Assembly (NCBI GenBank): GCA_021768245.1
Contig: JAETNO010000029.1
Span: 1-58,102 of the forward strand
Origin: Bacteroidaceae bacterium
GTDB lineage: Bacteria > Bacteroidota > Bacteroidia > Bacteroidales > Muribaculaceae
Length of the DNA stretch: 58,102 nucleotides
Direction: 5' to 3'
Shown: piece by piece, positions 26,991 through 35,426 of the stretch
How the letters are laid out: each line of letters begins with the position of its first letter
How positions within the stretch are numbered: the stretch's first letter is position 1
Notes under the pieces: generated by a model
What the model saw: the letters and a program-made list of their open reading frames with translations, nothing else
Told to the model about the DNA's origin: nothing
The model's database searches: none
Translations under genes and position numbers: made by a program

Positions 26991-27245
26991 CTAATCAATT
27001 GACTTAAACATAGCTTCAACAGATGATGTATCAATGGGAGGTGTAGCCCTCAATTTTCCACTCATAGCCTCCTCAATAGCTGCCATTGTTATCTCATTAG
27101 GCTTATTATAAGCTGCACCAAGCAATATACGCTCAACCAAATAATTAAGACTGCAATGCTCTCGTTGAGCCATATCTTTAAGACGTTCTAAAAGGTCTAT
27201 TCTCAGACAGAAGGTGATTTGTTTCTTTTTAGCGAGTGTCTCCAT
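26991..27245 (-). CDS. Small ribbon-helix-helix-like protein
   Basis: 84-aa protein starting METLAKKKQITFCLRIDLLERLKDMA; the short beta strand (QITFCLRI) followed by two helices and a C-terminal tail fits a ribbon-helix-helix DNA-binding protein, as in antitoxins or plasmid-partition/mobilization regulators. The ATG at 27245 is preferred over 27299 because a minus-strand promoter (-7 box 27269-27262) lies between the two. No toxin gene is adjacent on its strand, so an orphan antitoxin or a regulator of the divergent 27407 gene is more likely. DNA-binding role is inferred. Confidence 0.65.
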   Translation of the reverse strand: METLAKKKQITFCLRIDLLERLKDMAQREHCSLNYLVERILLGAAYNKPNEITMAAIEEAMSGKLRATPPIDTSSVEAMFKSID

Positions 27246-27261
27246 TATCTTATTTTTTGTA

Positions 27262-27292
27262 CAAAAATACAACGAATCAAGAATATCGCCAA
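27262..27292 (-). promoter_or_regulatory. Promoter of the RHH-like gene
   Basis: On the minus strand TTG (27292-27290), 20 nt, TATTTTTG (27269-27262). Expected start near 27256, giving a leader of about 10 nt. Confidence 0.55.
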
Positions 27293-27348
27293 CGAACAAC
27301 GTTGATTCTATTTTGGAATAGTGAACAATAAAAAGAGTTACTGCGTTT

Positions 27349-27356
27349 TAACTTTG
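27349..27356 (+). promoter_or_regulatory. -7 element for the 27407 gene
   Basis: TAACTTTG matches TAnnTTTG exactly, 50 nt before the start codon. No convincing -33 element lies at the right distance, so it may need an activator. Confidence 0.45.
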
Positions 27357-27406
27357 TTTGTTAAACTCATCAAATTTTAAGACTTATAAGATTAAACAAC
27401 CACCGT

Positions 27407-28666
27407 ATGAAAGACCTATTCAAAGGCCATCATCCCTGGCTGCTTGTGCTGGTGATTGCGGTCGATATATTTTCGGCTTTGGTCATCCGCCATTCCATCC
27501 TGTCCAAAGGAGAATCAGAATTCAATGCCAATGTGTTCTTTTGCCTAATTATAATCGGCGGACTTGCCCTGTATGCAATACTCGTTGAGTTTCTATCAGG
27601 TCAAGATATGCCGTTAATCGGCGAGAAAAAGGGAAAAGAGGAAATGGTAAAAGTTCCAGTGTCCCGACCAATCGCAGAAGAAACATCCGTAGAACGACCG
27701 ACAGTTCCGCTTGAACAGGCTCCTATATCGCGCGATGATTTAGAGCAGATAATGCGCAATGTAATGTCTGACCTGAAACGTGAGGTTGCCGTTCCGACCG
27801 GAGCAACGATTACAAAAGACGAAGATGGCATTGTATCTGTAAACATCAACGAGATGAAAAATTCGGCAAGCGAACTCGTCAGAACACAGGAAGACGCCAA
27901 GTACAGATTCGCTTGCGAGTACACAATGAAAGTTCTTGGCAGTTATATCAAACAGCGAGACGTTCCGACCCTTCTTTTCCGTCTGGGATTATTTCAGCGA
28001 GCTTCCACACCCAACTGGGACCCCCGAAGTTCAGAAGATATTGAAGCCGGGGGCAAAATTCAAAGAATCGAGGTTTCCGCACCGGTCGAGAAATGGGCAT
28101 TGCTGCACTACGGATGGAATATGGGCAGACTCTTCGGAAAACAAAACAACTTCATCACTCACTTTCTGAAAACCACTTTCCACTATCATCTCGATGGCCT
28201 TTCAGACAATCAGCTTCCAAAGAAACTCAAACAGAATCCACTTCAGGGAGTAATCAAAATCGAAGAGCGCTTTGACAAGGATTTTTCGATTGAAGATTAT
28301 CGTCTTTCAAACGACGTTCAACAATCGGAAGGAATCGAGAATACAAAAGCAAGTCTTATCTCTGAAGACGCTGAACCGGCGACCGTAGCTCAAACAATCG
28401 AGACTCCTCATGAGGAAACAGAGCCCATTACTCCAATCCAAACAGAAAATCGACCAGTGAGAATGCCTCCGCTGTTTGAAGGTGAAGAAAGACCCGATGA
28501 CGACGATGAATGGGACAACGAGGACTACGACTACTCTAATGATGATGAGGAAGAAGATGAAGACGATGAACCCATGACTGAAGAGGAATTCGATAATTTC
28601 ATTGACCGGCAGATGAAAAAAGGCAAAAATTCAAGATGCCTTGATAACGAACTTCTCGCCGGTTAA
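27407..28666 (+). CDS. Membrane protein of unknown function with acidic C-terminus
   Basis: Not recognised by family name. Two transmembrane helices lie near residues 11-28 and 42-62 (WLLVLVIAVDIFSALVI and VFFCLIIIGGLALYAILV), followed by a long cytoplasmic part of about 350 aa. Residues 95-130 look helical, the centre contains a compact segment with many aromatic residues (HYGWNMGRLFGKQNNFITHF), and the last 65 residues are highly acidic (PDDDDEWDNEDYDYSNDDEE). Acidic tails of this kind can mimic DNA or bind basic proteins. Its place between the integrase module and the replication/mobilization genes suggests an element-maintenance or transfer role; this is inference. Confidence 0.65.
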   Translation: MKDLFKGHHPWLLVLVIAVDIFSALVIRHSILSKGESEFNANVFFCLIIIGGLALYAILVEFLSGQDMPLIGEKKGKEEMVKVPVSRPIAEETSVERPTVPLEQAPISRDDLEQIMRNVMSDLKREVAVPTGATITKDEDGIVSVNINEMKNSASELVRTQEDAKYRFACEYTMKVLGSYIKQRDVPTLLFRLGLFQRASTPNWDPRSSEDIEAGGKIQRIEVSAPVEKWALLHYGWNMGRLFGKQNNFITHFLKTTFHYHLDGLSDNQLPKKLKQNPLQGVIKIEERFDKDFSIEDYRLSNDVQQSEGIENTKASLISEDAEPATVAQTIETPHEETEPITPIQTENRPVRMPPLFEGEERPDDDDEWDNEDYDYSNDDEEEDEDDEPMTEEEFDNFIDRQMKKGKNSRCLDNELLAG

Positions 28667-28686
28667 AATTCACCAATCTCAACAAA

Positions 28687-28710
28687 TCTCCTGCTGGAGA
28701 AGTCGTTTTT
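28687..28710 (+). terminator. Weak hairpin after the 27407 gene
   Basis: TCTCC (28687-28691) pairs with GGAGA (28696-28700) and a T5 run follows at 28706-28710. The stem is only 5 bp, so the call is tentative. Confidence 0.35.
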
Positions 28711-28769
28711 CCCCATCGGAGAGGCTTTGGAGAGGGTTTGGAGATGCTTTTGAGGTTCATTAAAGCTTA

Positions 28770-28800
28770 TTGTTCTCCCATTTATCTCCTTATACATTTG
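28770..28800 (+). promoter_or_regulatory. Promoter of the replication/mobilization operon
   Basis: TTG (28770-28772), 20 nt, TACATTTG (28793-28800). Transcription should start near 28806, upstream of a small hairpin (GTGCC/GGCAC, 28823-28837) and the start at 28867. Confidence 0.6.
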
Positions 28801-28866
28801 CAACCGAATCTTTAGCCCGGATGTGCCATGTCGGCACGGCGGTTTCCTAAGGATTCGGTTGCATTC

Positions 28867-29250
28867 ATGTTCACAACACCCGTGACTTTCGACAGACTTC
28901 CTGAAGCGGTAGTCTATCTCATCGAGCGAGTTTCAGTCTTGCAAGAAGAGCTGCGGGAGCTGCGCAACGCACTTGCTCCCCAATCAACTGACAGTTCTCC
29001 TTTCATCACTGCGAAGGAGGCCTGCAAACTACTCGGAGAGTGCAAGAACACTCTCTATGAAAAGGCTCGCGCCGGAATAATCCCGGCATATAAGAATCCC
29101 GGCGGCAAAGCATGGCGATTCATCAAAAGCGAGCTTCTGGAATATATGGCATCCGGCAAACCGAAATCTCAGCAAGAGAAGTATGATGAAATGGTTGCCG
29201 AGATGAACAAAGGTCTACGCCCCGGCGGACGAAATCGATTGAGCCGTTAG
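28867..29250 (+). CDS. Helix-turn-helix protein, excisionase/MerR-like
   Basis: DNA-binding protein of 127 aa common at the head of Bacteroidales mobilizable-element operons. It opens MFTTPVTFDRLPEAVVYLIE, has a coiled-coil stretch (ERVSVLQEELRELRNAL) for dimerization, and an HTH_17 module SSPFITAKEACKLLGECKNTLYEKARAGIIPAY with a wing (GGKAWRFIKSELLEYMASG). The frame extends to 28828 but family members begin at the FTTPVTFDRLPE segment. It probably regulates the operon or helps replication/excision. The next gene starts 3 nt after its stop. Confidence 0.8.
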   Translation: MFTTPVTFDRLPEAVVYLIERVSVLQEELRELRNALAPQSTDSSPFITAKEACKLLGECKNTLYEKARAGIIPAYKNPGGKAWRFIKSELLEYMASGKPKSQQEKYDEMVAEMNKGLRPGGRNRLSR

Positions 29251-29253
29251 CCT

Positions 29254-30618
29254 ATGAGCGATGTGTTTACACCTCAGCTCGTGCTCGACAAGGCAATCGA
29301 CCACTGCACCGCTATTACCGGCGGATTTCCCATTAGCCTCTATCCCTCCAAAATCCAACGTATCATCAGGGAGGTGAACGACTGCTATGGATTTCCAGTC
29401 GATTATGTTGCAGCGGCAATGCTGGTGGCAGTGTCAGTAGCGATAGGCAACACGCATCTTGCGCGGATGAAAGAGGGCTGGGACGAGAGTGCCATCCTGT
29501 ATATGGCACTAATTGGAAGACCCGGTGCCAACAAGAGCCATCCGCTGAGTTTTGCAATGCGTCCGTTTGTGGAGCATGACTACGAGCAAAACCGGATTTA
29601 CGAGAAACAGTATCTGGAATATCAGGATCAACTTGACATGAGCCGGAAGGAACGTGCAGAAAAAGGTATTGAGGTCTGCCCCCGTGAGCCTGTCCGCCAT
29701 CGTTTTCTTGTGTCTGATATTACTCCGGAAGGTCTGAGTCTCGTCCATTCGCAGAATCGCCGTGGTCTGTGTCTCCTCTCGGATGAATTATCGGCATGGG
29801 TCAAAAATTTCAACCGTTACAATAACGGCTCTGAGGAACAATTCTGGCTGTCGGTGTTCAGTGCAAAACCTACAATGTCCGACCGCAAAAGCTCGCGTAG
29901 CTCTATCTTTATCAAGCGTCCGTTTGTGTCCGTAATCGGCACGATGCAGAAACGCATCCTTTCCGAACTTGCCAAAGGTGAACGCTCTGCCAACGGTTTC
30001 ATTGACCGCATCCTGTTTGTCCTGCTCCGCCACGAAACTTCTACCCGGTGGTCGATGAAGCAACCGACATTTGATGTGGCCGCTGAATGGCAGCGCATTG
30101 TATCGAGGCTTATGGAATTGCAATGTACCGTTGATGAGAACAACGATATTCTGCCGGTAAGCATACCGTTTACTGAGGAAGCTATGGTGCGTCTGTTCAA
30201 GTGGCAGCATGAACTGTCAGACATATGCGACCGTGAGCCAAACGAGACCATTGTCGGCATCTACTGCAAGCTACAAATCTACGCCATACGTTTCTGTCTG
30301 ATTATTCAGATGGCACGCTGGGCGTGCAATGATGCCGGAAAGGATATGATTGACCTCATATCTGTTGAGCGGGCCATTTCTCTCGCCGAATATTTCAAGG
30401 AATCAGCCGTTAAGGTTCAGACAATCCTCAAGGAACTGTCGTTAACCGCGCAACAATTGGCGATTGTCACTGCGCTCCCTCAGGAATTTGAGACCGGAGA
30501 AGGCATCGCCATTGCAAAAACTAATGATATGGCAGAGCGCACCTTTATGGAATTTCTGAAAAACAATCTTGGCAAATTATTCCAGAAGTCCTCGCATGGC
30601 AAATATCTTAAACTCTAA
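29254..30618 (+). CDS. DUF3987 family protein (element replication, primase/helicase-associated)
   Basis: 454-aa protein of the DUF3987 family found in Bacteroidales mobile elements next to primase-like genes. A P-loop-like YMALIGRPGANKSHPLSF lies near residue 90, with a possible Walker B in GLCLLSDELSAWVKNFN near residue 170, so it is likely an ATPase. The C-terminal 100 residues are helical (LAEYFKESAVKVQTILKEL). The context, between an HTH regulator and a DUF6371/toprim-like protein, suggests a role in initiating element replication. Biochemical function is not established. Confidence 0.8.
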   Translation: MSDVFTPQLVLDKAIDHCTAITGGFPISLYPSKIQRIIREVNDCYGFPVDYVAAAMLVAVSVAIGNTHLARMKEGWDESAILYMALIGRPGANKSHPLSFAMRPFVEHDYEQNRIYEKQYLEYQDQLDMSRKERAEKGIEVCPREPVRHRFLVSDITPEGLSLVHSQNRRGLCLLSDELSAWVKNFNRYNNGSEEQFWLSVFSAKPTMSDRKSSRSSIFIKRPFVSVIGTMQKRILSELAKGERSANGFIDRILFVLLRHETSTRWSMKQPTFDVAAEWQRIVSRLMELQCTVDENNDILPVSIPFTEEAMVRLFKWQHELSDICDREPNETIVGIYCKLQIYAIRFCLIIQMARWACNDAGKDMIDLISVERAISLAEYFKESAVKVQTILKELSLTAQQLAIVTALPQEFETGEGIAIAKTNDMAERTFMEFLKNNLGKLFQKSSHGKYLKL

Positions 30619-30708
30619 CTCCATGCAGCTTCCGCAGTTCCGGCAGTTTTGTCAAGCAAACTGTGGAAACTGCAAAAACTGCACCACACAAATCTCATAA
30701 TTAATGCT

Positions 30709-31791
30709 ATGAATAATCATAGATTCATTCTCCAGCCCTATAAAGGGGTTGGAAGCCGTCACTGTTGCCCTTCGTGCCACAAGAGACGCTGTTTTAGTCG
30801 CTACATAGACACCGAGAAACAAATCTCGTTTCCTGATGATGTCGGCAGATGCGACCATGAACAGAGTTGCGGTTACCATCTTACGCCAAAGGAATACTTT
30901 GAGCGTAATCTGCAATCAAAGCCACATCACCGCGATTTCGCCACTCCGTCAGCGTGTCGGGCCAAGCCGACCGAGCAGCAAAAGCCAACATCCTTCATCG
31001 CGTCAGAGACTGTTGCACAGACTCTGCACGGATATGAGAAGAACAACCTCTATCTGTTCCTCCGCTCCAAGTTCGGAGCCGAGGAAGCCCTACGACTGAT
31101 GAAAGACTATCGTGTAGGCACCTCGAAGCACTGGCCGGGGTCATGCGTGTTTTGGCAAACCGACATCAATGGCTGTGTACGCACCGGAAAGGTGATGCTC
31201 TACGATGCCGAGACAGGTAAGCGCGTGAAGGAACCGTACAACCATGTTACATGGGTTCATCCGTTGCTCCGACTGCCCGACTTCAACCTGCGCCAGTGTT
31301 TTTTCGGCGAACATCTATTACCGATGAACCGTGGCAAGCCGGTTGCCATTGTCGAGAGCGAAAAGACGGCACTTGTGACAGCTTATTATCTGCCCGAATA
31401 TGTATGGATCGCATCCGGCGGTAAAAACGGTTGCTTTAATTACGATGCACTCCGTGTTCTCCGGGGTCATCAGGTAATCCTGTATCCCGATATAGGCGCG
31501 ACCGACCAATGGCGGCAGAAACTTACACAGCTCCGCAACCTCGGCATCAAGGCAAATATCTTCAACTACCTTGAAGAAATTGCCACCGATGACGAGCGAA
31601 CAGCAGGACTTGACATTGCAGACTATCTCCTGCAAATCGAGCCTGACCAGGAAGTGATGCAAGCTATGATACGCCGTAATCCGATGTTACAGAAACTCAT
31701 CGACGACTTGCAACTCACTCTCGTGTCAGTTGAACGGTATGACCCGGATACTGATACTAGTCACAAACTCTCAAAAACAGAAAAACAATGA
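30709..31791 (+). CDS. DUF6371 / zinc-finger primase-like protein
   Basis: 360-aa protein with an N-terminal CHC2-type zinc site (HCCPSCHKRRCFSRY ... GRCDHEQSCGYHLTP, residues about 15-60) like that of DnaG primases, and a C-terminal region resembling a TOPRIM fold (GKPVAIVESEKTALVTAYYL, with the Glu of the fold, and HQVILYPDIGA with the Asp). It may synthesise primers for element DNA replication after transfer. The ATG at 30709 (MNNHRFILQPYKG) is preferred to 30649 because the zinc-domain start is conserved there. It overlaps the next gene by ATGA. Confidence 0.78.
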   Translation: MNNHRFILQPYKGVGSRHCCPSCHKRRCFSRYIDTEKQISFPDDVGRCDHEQSCGYHLTPKEYFERNLQSKPHHRDFATPSACRAKPTEQQKPTSFIASETVAQTLHGYEKNNLYLFLRSKFGAEEALRLMKDYRVGTSKHWPGSCVFWQTDINGCVRTGKVMLYDAETGKRVKEPYNHVTWVHPLLRLPDFNLRQCFFGEHLLPMNRGKPVAIVESEKTALVTAYYLPEYVWIASGGKNGCFNYDALRVLRGHQVILYPDIGATDQWRQKLTQLRNLGIKANIFNYLEEIATDDERTAGLDIADYLLQIEPDQEVMQAMIRRNPMLQKLIDDLQLTLVSVERYDPDTDTSHKLSKTEKQ

Positions 31792-32294
31792 CTGCGAAAA
31801 AATCTCCATCAACACCCGCATCCAAGTCAACCAAATTGACTGATGCACCCAAATCCAAAGTTTCACCCTCTAACCCCGAAGTTACAATGAAATCAGACAT
31901 CACCACAAATACTAATCCTGCTGTCAACAGCGACAATGCTGTTAACAGCACAACTACATCCAACGCCGTTGCCAATGAAAATCTGTTTGGCAACGAGCAG
32001 ACGGCAACCGAGGCAACATCCGTAATCGAAACGACCGAGCCGCCGAAGCAACAGCGCATCGGCAAGCAACAGCGTAAATCGGACTTCGCCGAGTTCAAGG
32101 CTACATTCCTTGCGCCGTCAAAGCTGGTGAAGCGTCATCCTGTCAACATCGAGGACAGCGTATGGGAGAAGCTTGAACGCATTGCCCGTATCCTCGGCGA
32201 CCGCGACACAACTGTCGGCAGCTACATCAACGCCATCCTTGTCGAGCACCTCAATCTCTATGGTGACGACACCGAAATCTGGCGTAAACTCTAA
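31788..32294 (+). CDS. DUF3408 mobilization-associated protein
   Basis: 168-aa protein with a Ser/Thr/Asn-rich disordered first half (about residues 1-75) and a C-terminal DUF3408 domain (RKSDFAEFKATFLAPSKLVKRHPVNI ..., recognisable by VWEKLERIARILGDRDTTVG and SYINAILVEHLNLYG). The domain has a ribbon-helix-helix look and occurs next to oriT and mobC genes in Bacteroides conjugative and mobilizable transposons. It probably binds near oriT or controls transfer genes. The oriT-like palindromes start 11 nt after its stop. Confidence 0.8.
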   Translation: MTAKKSPSTPASKSTKLTDAPKSKVSPSNPEVTMKSDITTNTNPAVNSDNAVNSTTTSNAVANENLFGNEQTATEATSVIETTEPPKQQRIGKQQRKSDFAEFKATFLAPSKLVKRHPVNIEDSVWEKLERIARILGDRDTTVGSYINAILVEHLNLYGDDTEIWRKL

Positions 32295-32304
32295 TGTCTA
32301 ACCC

Positions 32305-32460
32305 GACCGCAGGGAGCGGTTATCGTCAGCGCACAACTAAGAAACGATAGTGGATTAGTTGGGGATGCAAGGGTATGTTTCGGGAGGTAAAAAATTCCCC
32401 ACCCGAAACCCCTCGCATCCCGAAGGACGCTCTCTGTTCCCTGCGGTCACCATCCCCAAC
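32305..32460. other. Predicted oriT: cluster of interleaved inverted repeats
   Basis: Between the DUF3408 and mobC genes are four inverted repeats: GACCGCAGGGA (32305-32315) with 32438-32448; AACTAA (32335-32340) with TTAGTT (32355-32360); GTTGGGGATG (32358-32367) with 32451-32460; and a long hairpin with arms GGGATGC/GCATCCC (32362-32368, 32415-32421) and GTTTCGGG/CCCGAAAC (32377-32384, 32402-32409). The arms overlap, so alternative structures exclude one another. Position before mobC and the relaxase is typical for oriT; the nic site was not identified. Confidence 0.65.
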
Positions 32461-32467
32461 CCAACGA

Positions 32468-32854
32468 ATGAGAAAGTTCAATCAGGACGCTCCCGGTGTG
32501 AAACTCCGCGGGCGACCAAAGAAAGAATCCAGTGATAAGAGAGACCGAAAAGTCTCCGTGAATTTTACCGATGCGGAGGAGCGTGAGGTGAAAGCCAAGG
32601 CCGCAGCCGCAGGTGTCAGCATTGCCGAACTGCTTAGGATCGCAGCCTTCCGGCTCTCGGTTGTTGGTCGTCTCACCGATTTTGAACGTGAAGCGATACG
32701 CGAACTGATGTATCAAGGCAAGAATCTGAACGCTCAGGTCAAGGCGTGTCAGGCTAACGCATGGCCATCGACAAAGCGAAAAGCCGAGGCTTGTCTCGAT
32801 GGAATTTTAGCCACTCTCGGCAAGTTGAAAACATCAAATTCCTCATTGTTATGA
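32468..32854 (+). CDS. mobC: MobC-like relaxosome accessory protein
   Basis: 128-aa basic protein. An N-terminal Lys/Arg-rich segment with an AT-hook-like RGRPKK is followed by an RHH-type DNA-binding block (VSVNFTDAEEREVKAKAAAA, AGVSIAELLRIAAF) and the MobC motif FEREAIRELMYQGKNLNAQVK. MobC proteins bind oriT and help the relaxase open the strand. The ATG at 32468 is chosen because the upstream frame (to 32375) runs through the oriT palindromes. Its stop overlaps the relaxase start (ATGA). Confidence 0.85.
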   Translation: MRKFNQDAPGVKLRGRPKKESSDKRDRKVSVNFTDAEEREVKAKAAAAGVSIAELLRIAAFRLSVVGRLTDFEREAIRELMYQGKNLNAQVKACQANAWPSTKRKAEACLDGILATLGKLKTSNSSLL

Positions 32855-33627
32855 TAGCAAAAATACTCGCAAAAGGAGCCGCGGCCGATATTGTCGGCTA
32901 CGTTATGCGTGAGTTCCACGACAAGGAGCAGTACACCGACGATACTTGGCGAGTGATAGATTCCGATGGAATTCTCGGCAACGATTACCGCCGAATTGTG
33001 GACAGTTTCGACATCGGAGCGAGTCTCAACAAGAGAATCAGCAAACCAATCGGACACATCGCCGTGAGTTTCGACAAGGCGGATTTGCCACGCCTAACAG
33101 ATGATTTCATGGTGCAAGCTATCAAACTGAAATACGGATTGACTTTTTCGCCGAAAAAGAAGTTGTATGAGGATGCTATTGCCGAGATGATGCCTAAGAT
33201 TCAGGCGGCGATGTACCGCTGCAAATCGTGGGACGAATTCCGTCGACGCCTCGCTCCGGCAGGTATAACAGTCGAATTTTACAACGACCGCGACACAGGC
33301 AAACCGCAGGGCATACGCTTCTCCGACGGCGAATTTACCTTCACCGGCTCGAAGATTGACCGCGCTTTTTCCTACAAGCGTCTCGACAAATTCTTTGCCA
33401 AGAACGCTGGGATAAGAGAGACACAGCCTCAGCAAACGGCACCGATTCCTGTAACGGCAAAAGTTAAGGAATCGCCCGTGGCGAATGTCGTAGAGAATCT
33501 AATCGAAACCGGATGTCAGGCTATCGGCGGACTGTTCCAAGTCGGGCCCGGCTATGACCCCGAGGAAGAAGCCTTCACCCGCAGAATGAAAAAGAAACCC
33601 AAAAAGAAGAAAGGAAGATCACTGTAA
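32851..33627 (+). pseudogene. MobA/VirD2-type relaxase with catalytic segment deleted in frame
   Basis: The 258-aa product begins MIAKILAKGAAADIVGYVMR, as in Bacteroidales relaxases, and reaches KPIGHIAVSFDKADLPRLTDDFM. Family members then have about 60 residues holding the catalytic-strand Tyr/His context and the HxDxxHPHxH metal motif. Here the chain jumps at MVQ-AIKLKYGLTF straight to the region after that motif and continues normally (KSWDEFRRRLAPAGITVEF, FTGSKIDRAFSYKRL). No HxxxxHxH motif occurs anywhere in the protein. The frame is kept, so a protein is likely made, possibly DNA-binding, but it should not nick oriT. Start at 32851 is fixed by the ATGA overlap with mobC. Confidence 0.8.
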
Positions 33628-34409
33628 TGGCAGATTTATACTCACTCGTCAAGAAACAAGACGAGAAGATTGACGACCTTCTCAAAACTGCGAAAGAGAA
33701 CAAGGATTTGCTCACGGGTATTGATACAAGACTGGCATCAGCTCCGGAGCGGACGTCAGGTGAACCTGCGGTGCCCGACAAAATTCAGGTAGAACTGTCT
33801 GAGAGCATCGCCACCAACGAGTCAGTGAAAAAGCTCGTTGAGGCAGCACTCGTCAAACAAAAAGTCGATGCACTCAAAAGTCTCGACTTCTCTCAGTTCC
33901 CGAAGGAAATAGCAGAAGCCTTCGTCCAAGCCTTCAAGGACGGACTTGACAAGAACGTCGCTAAGGCCCTTCATATCGGTATCCGGAATGAGTTCACAAG
34001 CCAGATTAACGGACTCAATGAATCCGCAAAGCGACTCACAGACCGGATGTATAGCATCGTCAACGGCGCTATCTGGGCGGTAATTCCCAAATGGGTTTAT
34101 GCCGTTGCGGGAGCCTTATTGCTTATCGCTGTCGGTCTTGGCATCTGGTGCTACAATCTCTATAAAGAGAACGAGCACCTCCAAAAAGTCGAATGGCTTT
34201 ACCGCTACGAGCGCGTGAGCTACGACGCCGAGGGCATCCGCAACATGATGCTCCGCGAAGAAGCGATGATGGTCGGTAACCGACAGGAGCAGGACAGCAT
34301 CAAAGAGATGACTATCCGACTTGAACGCCGCAAGAGCGCCGACCGCACCCACGTTTATTTCCGTCCATCTGACCCTTGGACTCCAGAGTCCAACAACCAC
34401 CTTTGGTAA
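33627..34409 (+). CDS. Coiled-coil membrane protein of the mobilization operon
   Basis: Not recognised by name. The 260-aa protein has a helical first part (VKKQDEKIDDLLKTAKENKDLL), one transmembrane helix near residues 155-175 (WVYAVAGALLLIAVGLGIW) and a charged helical C-terminus (EHLQKVEWLYRYERVSYDAE). Its start overlaps the relaxase stop (TAATG). Proteins of this shape follow relaxase genes in Bacteroidales mobilizable elements and may link the relaxosome to the membrane; this is inference from position. Confidence 0.65.
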   Translation: MADLYSLVKKQDEKIDDLLKTAKENKDLLTGIDTRLASAPERTSGEPAVPDKIQVELSESIATNESVKKLVEAALVKQKVDALKSLDFSQFPKEIAEAFVQAFKDGLDKNVAKALHIGIRNEFTSQINGLNESAKRLTDRMYSIVNGAIWAVIPKWVYAVAGALLLIAVGLGIWCYNLYKENEHLQKVEWLYRYERVSYDAEGIRNMMLREEAMMVGNRQEQDSIKEMTIRLERRKSADRTHVYFRPSDPWTPESNNHLW

Positions 34410-34430
34410 ACTTCAAACTTAACAAACCCA

Positions 34431-34850
34431 ATGAAAGCAAATTTTTTCAATCCCATCTCGGCAGGTGCTCAGACGAGCATCAAGGCCTTCTTTCATGACT
34501 TCTGTAATTTCATGGTAGAGAACTATTCAGCAACTCCCGACGAGCTCATGCTCGACTGGAACTGCGTCGGTGCAACAGCTCGTTACCACGGACAGAACCG
34601 AGCATTCGAGTTCCGTCTATGGGAACGCTCTGACGGACATCTCGGAATCCCCGACATGACCGTCATCGTTTCCGTGTTCCACATCTCCGGGCTTGCGGCG
34701 AAATCTCAGGCAGAAGCCGATGCCGTATCTTTATGGTTACGCGATGCGGCAAAAGCTAACGGATTCCGCCATATCGCCGACGAGAGCCATGGCCCCACGG
34801 ACGCACCGAATCAGGTACCCGGATGCAAAATCGCTTGTTTAACCCTTTAA
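34431..34850 (+). CDS. Hypothetical protein, first of a tandem paralog pair
   Basis: 139-aa protein without a known family that I can name. It shares FRLWERSDGHLGIPDMT, the TLDWN/MLDWN segment and the C-terminal QVPGCKIACLTL with the next gene, so the two are tandem duplicates. A WN-x(3)-G-A-x-A/C-x-Y/H-G pattern and several conserved His and Glu residues suggest a compact alpha-beta fold. No signal peptide or membrane segment is present. It follows the mobilization genes by 21 nt and may be the last transfer-operon product or cargo. Confidence 0.65.
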   Translation: MKANFFNPISAGAQTSIKAFFHDFCNFMVENYSATPDELMLDWNCVGATARYHGQNRAFEFRLWERSDGHLGIPDMTVIVSVFHISGLAAKSQAEADAVSLWLRDAAKANGFRHIADESHGPTDAPNQVPGCKIACLTL

Positions 34851-34864
34851 CACCCGCACCACAC

Positions 34865-35266
34865 ATGCAAGAAATCAAATCCACAACCCGCGACGCCATC
34901 GTGGACTTCTTCCTCGACTTTCGCGCATATATCACAGAAGTATTCGGCAGCGACCCCGATGATGCCACACTCGACTGGAACTCTGCTGGAGCCTGTTTTC
35001 ACTACTTTGGCGAGGACCGTACCATTCAGTTTCGCCTGTGGGAACGCTCCGAAGGCCATCTCGGAATCCCCGACATGACCCTCATAATCATCCGCATCAG
35101 CTTCCGAGGCGCACAAGAAGTCATCCAAGTCGAGATGAAAGCTTTCATCCACTGGCTGAAACAGATCGCCAAGTCGCACGGCTTCCTCCATTTCGCCGAC
35201 GAAGACAGCCAGCCACTCCCCACCGGCCAAGTCCCAGGCTGCCGCATCGCCTGCATCCGCCTCTAA
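34865..35266 (+). CDS. Hypothetical protein, second of a tandem paralog pair
   Basis: 133-aa paralog of the preceding gene: FRLWERSEGHLGIPDMT and QVPGCRIACIRL are almost identical, while the N-terminal half has diverged. The ATG at 34865 (MQEIKSTTRDAIVDFF), 14 nt after the previous stop, is preferred to 34823, which would lie inside the upstream gene. A terminator follows 35 nt after the stop, so this closes the mobilization operon. Function is unknown. Confidence 0.65.
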   Translation: MQEIKSTTRDAIVDFFLDFRAYITEVFGSDPDDATLDWNSAGACFHYFGEDRTIQFRLWERSEGHLGIPDMTLIIIRISFRGAQEVIQVEMKAFIHWLKQIAKSHGFLHFADEDSQPLPTGQVPGCRIACIRL

Positions 35267-35301
35267 TCCCATCTGTTAACGCTCCTATAATCTTTTGAAC
35301 G

Positions 35302-35339
35302 ACGCCCCGACAAGACCAAACCTCTTGCCGGGGCGTTTT
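35302..35339 (+). terminator. Terminator closing the mobilization operon
   Basis: ACGCCCCG (35302-35309) pairs with CGGGGCGT (35329-35336), extended by CAAGA/TCTTG with one mismatch, and TTTT follows. Confidence 0.8.
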
Positions 35340-35426
35340 CAATATGTTTCCCTCATTTAACGACTCCCGCATTCTGCTCTTTTAACGTTTGCTAACGTGT
35401 GGCTTAAAAATTTCTCAGCCACTTCA

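Noticed and set aside
32375..32467. Longer MobC start at 32375
   Set aside because: The extension would be translated from the oriT palindromes and lacks family similarity; 32468 fits MobC proteins.
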